From assembly GCA_038502055.1 (NCBI GenBank), contig JAXRKN010000043.1:5890001-5954000 (forward strand): 64,000 nucleotides of DNA, written 5' to 3'. Source of the stretch: Tanytarsus gracilentus. Taxonomy: Eukaryota > Arthropoda > Insecta > Diptera > Chironomidae. The position numbers were made by a program, and so were the translations under genes. Positions 1 to 10,000 of this stretch are shown in pieces. Every line of letters begins with the position of its first letter. Position 1 is the stretch's first letter. Under the pieces are notes generated by a model. The model saw only the letters and a program-made list of their open reading frames with translations, had not been told where the DNA came from and made no database searches.

Positions 1-3000
1 CACTTCAACTCGATCAAATTTAACGAAAAATTCTCAATTGCGTGTAAACAATGAGGGTTCCGAAGGTAAATTTCAATCAACACTTGACAAAACGCGCTCG
101 CTTAATTTCTCGAGACTTTCTCATTTTAATTTCTTCTCTCGATCGATGACACTTGAAAGTTTTTAGAAATTTTGAGATCTTTGCAAATAAAGTGGAAAAG
201 AAATATTTTAAAAATTTCCTGGTATTTAATTTTAAGAAAACTGATGTGAATTAATTTTTTCATCATCCCTTGACGCCTTCAACTTTGTCAATACTCTAAC
301 CTTAATCATTTGAGCTCTCTTGAATGTCAAAAAAAGATGAAAAATCCTTTATCGTAAATGCGAAAAATTTCTCTTAAATACGCAAAAAAAATCGCTTTTT
401 GATTGATTAACTGAGAATCATTACAAGTGCTGTTGAACCGCGCTAAATAACTATTGACATTCGAGTTGATTGATACGTAATTTGAATTTATGAATATCTC
501 TCTCACTAATTTTTAAATGCTTATGACAACAAAGAGCGCTTACCGATGTGTTACCTCTCACCCTCATTTTACGTCTCATCGATAGACATCATAAGTACAC
601 AAAAACGAGTGATAATTAATGAATTGTTGAAATCGAGTGGAAAATGTGTTTGTGAGCACATTGGGTAGACACTTTTTTTTGACAAAAATAGGAAACAAAT
701 GTAATTTCCTCTTCGAGTATCAACAAACAAGAGATAGGAAAGAAAATTTTTGTTTACGTCACTTGAGCGTCGTCGAGTTTTTATTTACTAGGAAATGATT
801 TTCCAAAAAAAATAATTCATGACACTTTGATAATGTGGGCGGAGAGAGAATTTTAAATTTACAACACATGTGCACATGTCATAATTTTAAAAATACGTGG
901 AATAAAAATATTTAACAATTTTTAAATAAAAATATCCTCGAGTGAGTTCAGGGTTAGAAAAACCTCTTTTAAAAGTTTACAAAACAATTTCATTGTCACT
1001 TAAATTGCCTAATAATCGCTCAACAATGTGATTTAATCTGTATCTCATCAGTATTAGAATCTTTTTTCACCCTTTCAAGTCGTTGAGAGAAAATCTTTTA
1101 AATAAAACTCTTAGCATGAAAGGACATGCGTTCATGGTATGCATAATTTAACAGACTCATGCCCTGTCATTCTTTGAACATCAATTAAACTTAATTGTGT
1201 ATGCGATTGCATCGGAAAAAATGACGATGATGATGATGCAATTTATTGGCTGTCTTGAATTTTAAATAAAAATTTCAAGCTTTTCACACTCAAGCTCTTG
1301 TGTAAACAACAATCACAAAGAATTCATCACTCGGCACCTCATTATTCACTGCCAATTGATTAATAATATCAATGACCATTGTGATTGTGAGATGCGGCAG
1401 AAAACGTCAAAGAATGTGAATTTTTTTTATGATCTTGTCGGTGAAAAAAATTCAACGTATTTTACTTGTTTAAATTTTGAGATTCAGCCATATTTTTTTT
1501 TTATTTCACACCATCCCACACATCCATTATCTATTTAATTGTATCTTTTTATTCCAACTCACAATTCTCACTTATATTTTTTTCTTTTCTCATTCGTGGC
1601 AATGAAGTTGTCACATTATATTCACGTGGTAACTGACAAATGAGCGATTATATACTTGGAGGCAAATAAAACCTAATAAAAAAAGGGAGCAACTTTTCTA
1701 TGCGACAATTCTCGACTCCATTCAGTGAATGGAGAGTGAAAAATAAATTAATTAAAAAGTAAAGAGGAAAATTCCTGCATTTGCCATTGAAATGAAACTT
1801 TTTTTATGTGCGATTTTCTCTTTTCATTTTACATCCTGTGAGCTCATCGCATGAATGGCATACAGTCAAGTGAAAAACGTATTCATATCTTTTGTAGCCT
1901 TTTTTTCTTCTTTCAATTTGCTTTTTTATGTAGAATGAAAAGTATTAAAGTACATAATATTATGATGAAAAAAATTTCCTCCATTCAAAAAAAGTTTTTC
2001 TTTATTTTCAAGTGAATTTCTGTTGTGACAGATAGAATGGAAATGATGAAGAGAAAAATAGGAAATATATTTGAATGGAAGAGGAGATAATCGATGAAGC
2101 GGTTTAGAAAATTTTGACCCTTATCTTGGCAAAAAAAAATTTCTCAATGGGATTTTTATTTGCAAAAACCAGCAACATTGTTTTTCTAACCCCGTCGGAA
2201 AAAATTGATAATTAAATAAATGACAAATTAACTGCTAATAAAATAATAAATTGCGCACAATAGAGAGAAGAAAAGTTGATTGCTGTCAATTGACAATTGA
2301 AATCTGTGTGTCGAGTGGAAATTTATTGCCAAAAACTGCATTCACTGGCTTATGACCAATTGTTTCCGAAAGCCATCAAAACAGAGAAGAAAAATGGGAT
2401 TTTTTCTGCCCTTCACAATATTCCGGGGAATTTCTTTATTTTTCTGTGTCATTGGAACGCATTATGATCGAAAGTGTGTGTGTGGATGGCATTTTAAGTA
2501 AGAGAAGCGCATATTGACAACAATTGCTTTCATCGAGGGTTACTTACAATAAATTTGTTTGCAAACAAATTATCATAGTCAATGTGAGAGAAAATATGAA
2601 CGGAAGTGCTGATGATTTCTAATGGGAAAAAATTTATGAAGTGTTTAGTTGATTGCATTAGCTTAATGCTATTCCATTGTGATGGTGAGAGAGAGAAATC
2701 TCAAGTGACTTACAAGATTTTTTCTGTCCCTCCGATTTATTGAGAAATCTTTAAATTTTAACTGTAGAGAAAAAATTGTAAAAAATTAATCGAAATAAAA
2801 AATTGCTTTCTCTATAATTAAAATTCATACTTGCAAAGAGTTAATAACTTCATGCAGCAACTATTCTTGCATCCCTTTTTGAGCACTTTAAATGAAATCA
2901 CGTCAAACAGCGCTAACACAGTACACTATAATCAATTGACAATGGCACAATGAGTGAGGAGGTAATTGAAGGTCTAAGGAAATTTTATTAATTCGCCCCG

Positions 3001-5566
3001 AGCGCAGCAGAGAAATCACACGGTTTTTGTATGGCCACAGAGCGGCAGGGTGTAGATACTTGAGAAAAGGAAACCGAAGGGTTCACAAGGAGTTAAAAAG
3101 TCCTCAACGCAGTAACAATATATGCAAAAAATCTCTCACAGCCACATGAGACTCAATTTATGCGAGATTTTATTTTCAAGAGCAATTGAGAGTGGTTTTA
3201 TGCAGTTTAAGATCGATTACAAATTTAACGTTCGTACTTGCATGCGAGTGAAGCTTTAACGACTTGCGATATTAAAATTTGTGGCTTTTCATGCGAACGA
3301 GGTATAAATTTCAAGTGCTTTTTGCTGAACAAACATCTTGATTACGATATGTACGTAGAGTTCATTATATTCAAGTGAACATGCTCCAATTTAAATCAAA
3401 AAGTGCATGAGAATGTTGAAAATATATGCGAGTAAGGAAATTTGCAAGGATTGGGCACATTTTAAAATATTTATGCAAAAAATCGCTTTAATTTCCATGC
3501 TAAACACCCATTACAAAAAACTCCCCTACACAGCACATTATCGTCACATAATTTTCAAGCAATTTATACTCTTTTTTTTATTCAACCGATAACAATCACA
3601 ATTTTTTGCATGATTCTTTCTCAATTTTATTTTATAGGGTGGTAACATAAAAATAACAGCCAAATAACATTATTTCTATACATGCACACACATCGAATAC
3701 TAACTATTTCCGCTGAAAGACTTTTTTTGCTCACTCTCTCAATATCAAATCTTTTGTTATGATAATTTTTTGCTTTCTTTACATTCGACGATAAATGGAA
3801 ATTATGGTAAAAATCAGTTTTGGGAGATGAAAACAGTAAAATTAAATTTTTTTCGGTATTGAATTTAATTTTTTAGTAATTTTTGTGTGAGTTTAAAAGT
3901 CGACATATAAAAATTTCATCAGTTTATAAATTTATTAATTCATATTTAAATTTTTTATTCAAAAAATCAGTGGGAATTTTTTATGTGAAAAAAGAAACTT
4001 TGAAAGGTTTCCTTCTTATCATCAATTGAACATTTTTTTTGGAATAATAGAATGAAAATTTTTCTTTTCGCAACATAATGCAATTGAAATATCAAAATGA
4101 GAAAAGGAAAAAAATTTGAATAAACCGCTGAAAAATGGAAAAATGTCTCGTGGGAGTGAGGAAAATTCTCAACAAAAAATCCTTAATCCGATATGTAAAC
4201 AAACGTATATTTGCTTCCTTCATAAGATTTCGCGACAGTCCATTGTGCGTTGAGAATTTATATATTTATAAGGAAAACAATTTTTTTTTTTCGCAAACTA
4301 ACTTTTCGTAGATGTGCGATACAGCATTCGTTTGACGACATTCAATATTTATTCAATAAAATGAAAAATTTATTGATATTGTATTTTGATTTTTCGTCCA
4401 TTTATTCCATTTCGTGGGGGAGAAAGTGGAGATTGCTTTTACATAACATTTTTACATTATTCTTTAGGAAAAAGTTTTAACCTCAAAATTTAAAAAATTA
4501 TTTCAGTATGATTTAAAACTAATAATTTAAAAGGTTCCATTAAATCAAGCATCTGTATCCATTACCTCGACTGAAAAATCAGTTCGATTACTGAAAGCAT
4601 TAATATACATAAATATCACTCAAGTTCATCAAACTCATTTTTCACTTTATATTTTTCTCAGCATAAAAAAAACTTCAATGAAAGCAAAATTTCCCTTTAA
4701 TGGACTCGATTATTATTTTATTTGAATAGCCACACCGAAAAAGAAATTCGAGCATAAAAAAGTACATTAAAAAAGGTGAAAATCGAAAAAGAAAATGAGA
4801 TGATTTTCATTCTCAATCCACTCACGTCCAGTTTATCAAAAGGAGAATCGGATTAAATGATATCAATCATAACAGAATTGAATTTCACACATTGTTGATT
4901 ATGTTTGAGGGATAAGTCTTTCACTTAAGAGGCAGATTTTCTTTTCTCATGCCTTTTTAATCAATTGAAGAAAAGTAGAGAGATTACTTGACCAAAATTG
5001 GCTTTTCGCTGGTATATGGTGGTACATTAAGTAAGTAAATTATTGTTAGGGGTTGATTTTCCTCACATTCACACTCGAGGGTGATGCTCTTCTAGAATTT
5101 TGCAACTTTTCTCATGGTGCATTGTTCTCATGGTGTTAATAATAATATAGGTCGACGGACACTCCTTTTTCTTACATTATTTCTTACATTGGACTTGGAA
5201 TGGATGAGAAAAAAAGAAGGAAAATGGGAGGTGTTTTTTTTTTGAAAATCTTTGTCGCAAAAATTAAGTCATATAATTAATATATTTATAAAACGTTAAC
5301 AAAACATAATTATTAGGTGTTCAAATTTTGTTCATCAACTGAGTGGCTGAAATTTAACAAAAATAATTTTTAATAATTTAAATAATTTTTAATAATTAAA
5401 ATAAATAAATAATTAAATTTCTCGTTAAATTTTTGAAGCATTGAAATCTCTTGTACTAAAAATCGAGTGTCTACTCCTCGCCTTTTTATTTTAAATTTCC
5501 CACACTTTTTATTTTTGTTTTGAATCTTCAATTAAATAACGAAATTTTATTTTAATTAATTTAACA
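1..5566. other. AT-rich region without a recognisable gene
   Basis: I see no exon-like reading frame here. The few open frames are under 80 codons, are rich in Phe, Lys, Asn and Ile as expected for AT-rich DNA, and resemble no family I know. The stretch has many A/T homopolymers and scattered E-box-like words, including a 14-bp perfect palindrome at 866-879. It could be intergenic, or a long intron or UTR of a gene lying to the left. Nothing distinguishes these options. Confidence 0.6.
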
Positions 5567-6612
5567 ATGAGTAAGCAACCAAAAAAACTTCCTGGATGGA
5601 TGAAAGGACGCGGAAAAGCCGTAGGAAGTGCTCTAAATAATATTGTTGATGCTTCAAAGCCAAAAGTGATTAAAAAAAGCAACATTTTTACGGATTTAGA
5701 AGATGCCGTGCGGCGACAAAAGACTAAGAAGGAAAATAATTCGGGTAGACTAGAAGAAGAAAAAGAACCCGATAGATTTTCTGAACTGCCGCTGGTGAAA
5801 TATGATGGGAAAATTAAATATCTTCGTGAGTTCTTCGACGTTGCGGAAGCATTTGATAATTTACTATGTGATGTTGAGCAAAATAAAGATCCAGAAGTTC
5901 CAGTTTCCTTTGATCTTGAGTGGTGCTTCGACTACAAGACAGGCCCACTTCCAACAGCTGTGCTACAAGTCTGCATGGATCTTAATAACTGCTACATCGT
6001 CCAAATGTCTGATCTCAAAAAAATTCCAGCATCGCTGTCTGCCTTTCTTAACCATCCTAAAACAATTCTGCATGGTGTTAATATCAAAAATGATTTGAGA
6101 AAGTTAGCAAGAGACTTTCCCTGCTTCAATGGCGACAAATTGATTGAGAAGTGCCTGGATCTTGGAGATTTTTATAATACAGTATTTTGTTCGAAAGAAA
6201 AGTGGAGTTTAGATCGGTTAACAGCTCAAACCATTAAAAACAGAGTAGATAAATCAAGACAGCTAAGAATGAGTAATTGGAATTGGTCACCACTCTCTGA
6301 AACTCAGCTGTTATATGCCAGCATCGATGTCTATGTAAGATAAATTAAAGCAGAAAAGATAATGATTTGTTCGTTAAAAAGTCATTCAAAGCAACCAAAT
6401 GCCTGCTTATCATCCCTTCGTACTAAACAGCTGTGTTTATTTTTCTTTTTTAGGTCGGACAGAGAATTTATAACTTTATAAAAGCAAAGCAAAACGAAGA
6501 GAAAACATCATTTACCGGCTACTTTAGTTCGTATGGTGACGAGCTTAATACTTCAACGAGTCCAAAGGAAAATCTCAACGACGCTGTCAGTCAGCTAATG
6601 AACTTTTTATAA
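5567..6612 (+). CDS. WRNexo: WRN-type 3'-5' exonuclease (WRNexo), DEDDy family
   Basis: Two exons, 5567-6334 and 6454-6612, joined in phase 0 across a 119-nt GT-AG intron, give 308 aa. The fold is an RNase D/WRN exonuclease at about residues 75-275. The DEDDy metal ligands are visible: D116 and E118 in SFDLEW, D176 in VNIKNDLRKL, and Y250/D254 in YASIDVY. The first 65 residues are basic and low-complexity. There is no RecQ helicase part, as in the stand-alone WRN exonuclease of flies, of which this is the likely orthologue (about 350 aa there, from memory). Known role of the family: 3'-end trimming of DNA in replication and repair. The stop codon TAA shares its last A with the ATG of the next gene. 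Confidence 0.93.
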
Positions 6613-7316
6613 TGAATCGTATCGTTCATGTCCTCAAAGTGGGCAAAATGCCTTATCAAGAATCATTAAATCTCCAAAAAGTGGTATCGAATCAACTCAT
6701 AAACGATGATGGACATTATAAGAACTTCCTAATACTCACCGAACACAATCCCGTTTATACAATTGGACTGAGAACCAAAAACTACGCAATTGAAGACGAA
6801 GAGAAACTCAAAAAACTTGGAGCCGAATTTTTTAAGACAAATAGAGGAGGCTTGATAACCTTTCATGGCCCCGGTCAACTTGTCGCTTATCCAATTCTTA
6901 ATCTCAAAAATTTTCAACCTAGCGTTCGATGGTACGTTTGTCACATTGAGAAAACAATCATTGACTTGTGTAAAAAATATGATATTAAAGCGCAAACGAC
7001 AGCGGACACGGGGGTATGGGTAGAGGATAGAAAAATTTGCGCGATTGGAATTCATGCTTCAAGATATATTACGACACATGGCCTTGCACTTAACTGTAAC
7101 GTGGACTTGAAATGGTTTAAAAACATTGTGCCGTGTGGATTGGAAGGAAAGGAAGTGACATCGATTAGTAAAGAGCTTCGAAGAGACACCAGCATCGAAG
7201 AAATTACACCAAAGTTTTTAGAGAGCTTTTCAAACATTTTCGAATGCAAATTTGAGCAATTAAGTGAGGAACAAACTAACAAATTTAAATCGCTAGAACT
7301 TAATAATCAAAGTTAA
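6612..7316 (+). CDS. LIPT2: Mitochondrial octanoyltransferase (LIPT2/LipB family)
   Basis: A single exon of 234 aa. LIPT2 moves octanoyl from acyl carrier protein to target proteins, mainly the glycine cleavage H protein, in mitochondrial lipoate synthesis. Family landmarks are in order: RGG-xxx-FHGPGQ at residues 78-89, THGLALN at 155-161, and PCG with the acyl-thioester cysteine C175 followed by EVTSISKEL. The lysine found after IG in bacterial LipB is a histidine here (IGIH, 145-148); eukaryotic LIPT2 also departs from the bacterial pattern as far as I recall. The N-terminus starts directly in the usual LipB beta strand, so the chosen ATG gives a full-length enzyme. This ATG overlaps the stop of the upstream exonuclease by one base, so the mRNA may be dicistronic. 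Confidence 0.93.
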   Translation: MNRIVHVLKVGKMPYQESLNLQKVVSNQLINDDGHYKNFLILTEHNPVYTIGLRTKNYAIEDEEKLKKLGAEFFKTNRGGLITFHGPGQLVAYPILNLKNFQPSVRWYVCHIEKTIIDLCKKYDIKAQTTADTGVWVEDRKICAIGIHASRYITTHGLALNCNVDLKWFKNIVPCGLEGKEVTSISKELRRDTSIEEITPKFLESFSNIFECKFEQLSEEQTNKFKSLELNNQS

Positions 7317-7321
7317 ATAAA
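7316..7321 (+). terminator. Poly(A) signal after LIPT2
   Basis: AATAAA begins on the last base of the LIPT2 stop codon. Cleavage would then give a 3' UTR of only about 10-30 nt. No comparable signal separates the upstream exonuclease frame from LIPT2, so this is the first plausible 3' end for both frames. Confidence 0.55.
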
Positions 7322-7448
7322 TTTTTTGGGGATTTTTAAAGTTGAATTAATTTTTTACCGCTATTTTGAAATTTGAATTTAATTTTTAGTACAAGAAAAA
7401 ATTATTTTAGAACACATTGAAAACATTGCCGGATAAATTTGTGAAAAA

Positions 7449-8199
7449 ATGTTAATTCTCAGGCCTGTTAAAGGTAATTCAAGTCAAAATACATTTTAAT
7501 TCATTAATTAACTCACATAATGTTGTAGGCATTTCATTATGTAGCAGATTAGCATCGATTTCTATTAGAAATTTAAATGTTTCATCTTCAACGAGTCCAG
7601 CGGCGATTACGAACCCGTTTCTGCCTGAAGATGCTTTAAAATTCAATAATGTCACTCTTCAAAGCACCAACTCGAGTTTAATTAAAGAAATTGGAGGTCA
7701 CAAGCCACTTTGGAGGAAGGAAATTTTGGATATTCCTCTAACCAACAAGATTGTAGAAAATCCAATACAAATCAGCAAAATAATAGAGGATGTTGTTAAA
7801 ATTGATAGATCCATTGACCTGCCAACAGACACCAATAGAAATGCGGAAAAACAAGCGGCACGTCTCATCGTCATCAGAAAGAGAAAAATGAGAAAGCACA
7901 AGCTAAGAAAGCTGCGAAAGAAGATGAAGTTCGTTTGGGCAAAGGCTAAGCAACGAAGAGAATGGAAAAAGGAAAAAAAGTTCCTTAATTCTCTTATGAG
8001 TGAAATTAAAACTGCCGAAAAGTTTTCTGCCGAGGATCATGTCAATGCAATTATTCGTCAAGCGACTGAAGATGAAATTCCGAAGACGTATAAAGGTAAA
8101 AAATTGCCTCAGTGGCTCGTTAAAGAGCTGATGGATAAGGATCGTCAGGAAGCGACAAACAAAAAATATCAGTTTTGGGAAGAGTGTAGAAAGTTGTAA
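7449..8199 (+). CDS. mRpS38: Mitochondrial small ribosomal subunit protein mS38 (AURKAIP1 family)
   Basis: Two exons, 7449-7473 and 7529-8199, give 231 aa. The signature is the very basic helix at about residues 148-172 (RKRKMRKHKLRKLRKKMKF), nearly invariant in AURKAIP1/mS38, followed by VWAKAKQRREWKKEKKFL. mS38 is a mitochondrial ribosome subunit that packs against small-subunit rRNA through this helix. The N-terminus (MLILRPVKGISLCSRLASIS) is Arg/Ser-rich without acids, as expected for a mitochondrial presequence. The first coding exon is only 25 nt. I chose it because it gives an in-frame ATG and a good GT-AG intron. A C-terminal acidic and aromatic stretch (YQFWEECRKL) ends the protein. 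Confidence 0.88.
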
Positions 8200-8231
8200 G
8201 GCATTTGCATAAAACAATTAAATTAGAATTC

Positions 8232-8280
8232 AATAAATGATTTTAAATATTAATGATGGAGAAAATTTGTAAACTTTATT
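8232..8280. terminator. Opposed poly(A) signals of mS38 and ALG1
   Basis: AATAAA on the plus strand at 8232-8237 serves mS38. TTTATT at 8275-8280 is AATAAA on the minus strand and serves ALG1, whose stop is at 8337. With normal cleavage distances the two 3' UTRs should nearly meet or overlap around 8250-8260. Confidence 0.5.
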
Positions 8281-8336
8281 TTCATTAGCAACAATTAAGA
8301 ATGAAAAAATTACATAAGACAAAATATAAAAAGCTC

Positions 8337-9828
8337 TTAAAGTCTAGACAGCACAACATTTCTCCAATTTTCCGACCATCCAAGCTCTTGAAACTTTTGG
8401 ACATTATTCCTCACCATCACTTTATCTTTTTTCATGAGCTGACCAGGGAAACAATAGAACCAGTCTATTAACTGTAAACATAGCTCATTTGCGTTTGAAA
8501 ATACGAATCCATTTTTGCCATGCTCGACGAGCTCAGGAATGCTAAAAAATAATTAAAATAATGAATATAATTTACACATAATTACAGTAGATATTTTTAC
8601 CAATTAAAATTCATTGCACACACTGGCAGCCCGCATCCAAACATATCGACAATTTTCATAGGCAAATCGAGGCCACTTGAACTTTTATGAAGACACACGC
8701 CAAGGTCAGCACATGCGAGAATCAATGGATATTCATCGGATTTTAGCCAAGGTGTCATGATTGTTACATATTCTAGGTTTAATTTGTCAATCTTGGCTTG
8801 ATACATCTCTTTTTGTGGCCCTTTTCCTGTAATTATGCAAAGTAGGTTGGGTAATTTTCTAATTTCTTCCTCTCGGTATTTATTTAATAAGAGTTTAGCT
8901 TTTGCATTGTACTGAATGAGTGCATCGAGGAGAATTTGAAAATCTTCATCGGAAGTCCAACTTGTGCTCGAAACAATCACGCCAGGTCGATCTTCTCTCA
9001 GCTCTATTTTTCCTTTATGACTTTTGGTTGTCAGTATTGACATCTCCTCATAAAATGTATTTTGTGCGACATAGAGCTCTTTGTAGACCCACACGAGTTT
9101 CCTCATGAATTCATGCTTTTTCTCCAGGTCAATGGGGTGAAATTTATCGGGTGCTCGATCATATAGAACTGTCGCTTCAATATCCCAAGTTTCCCACAGA
9201 TCACGCCTCATTCCTTCGGTTACACAAAAATTTAAGTCACTTTTACGTCCAAAATAAAATTCAAATTGTCTCGCAATTTTAACGATTGTACTTTGTGGCG
9301 ACGAATCCAGAGCCATGATAGACCACGTATAGTTGTGCCAGTCAATTATGAATTTAGCTTTCACAATCTTACAGTACATGTAACAGAGACATAATGCGGG
9401 TACTCCCGGTGGATTTTGAAGCATCAACAAATCGGCCTTTTTAACACTCAAAAAAATCGAGAGAAGCGATAGAATGGACCAAAAGATTTTAAAGATGTAC
9501 TTGAGGAGGCGTGGAAGTTGAAGATCTGGAAATGAAGTCATCTCGTTGACATTTATTCGAGGATCTGTCGCAATTTCCTTAAAATGTTTTTTGTTTATTA
9601 AAAGTTAATGAATTTGATTAATTAGAGATAAGCAACATAGTGCTTTAATATAATTTTTTTATGTATACATACTTCATTAACTTTATTATCAACGTAGCCG
9701 ATTATTTCTACCAAATTTCCATTTTCAGCGAAACTCTTTGCATGATTTTGCATTCGTGGACTTCTTCCGACATCGCCGAGAACGACAATCCAAGCGCGTT
9801 TGGTTCTTGGCACGGGATTAACACTCAT
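8337..9828 (-). CDS. ALG1: ALG1, chitobiosyldiphosphodolichol beta-mannosyltransferase
   Basis: Three exons in transcript order, 9828-9673, 9577-8601 and 8541-8337, join in frame to 445 aa. ALG1 adds the first mannose to GlcNAc2-PP-dolichol on the cytosolic face of the ER (GT33 family). Seen here: WIVVLGDVGRSPRMQNHA near residue 14, a hydrophobic segment followed by LMLQNPPGVPAL, FIIDWHNY, the VSSTSWTSDEDF block, ITGKGPQKE, TPWLKSDEYPLIL, and HKSSSGLDLPMKIVDMFGCGLPVCA, the nucleotide-sugar site, then NCIPELVEHGKNG across the last junction. All match ALG1 in order. The start codon lies 172 bp from the PRMT9 start on the other strand, so the two probably share a divergent promoter. Confidence 0.95.
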
Positions 9829-10000
9829 TTCCGTTTAAAGAATTGATTTTATTGAATTCTTATTTTCAAGTTTTTTACTTCGCAAAAATTTTAAAACCCT
9901 GCAAACTTAATCGATTATTGCAAAACACATGCAGGGTTATTGAAATTCAAAATTTTTTTTTCAACCGTCACTTTTGTTTGTTTACAAAACTTTGAGCTCA
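9829..10000. promoter_or_regulatory. Divergent promoter region ALG1 / PRMT9
   Basis: Only 172 bp separate the two start codons, so both 5' UTRs and core promoters must lie here. I see no TATA box at a convincing place and no motif I can name with confidence. The call rests on geometry alone. Confidence 0.5.

Noticed and set aside
1356..1538. 60-codon frame in the first kilobases
   Set aside because: Composition is that of translated AT-rich DNA, with no homology or splice context.
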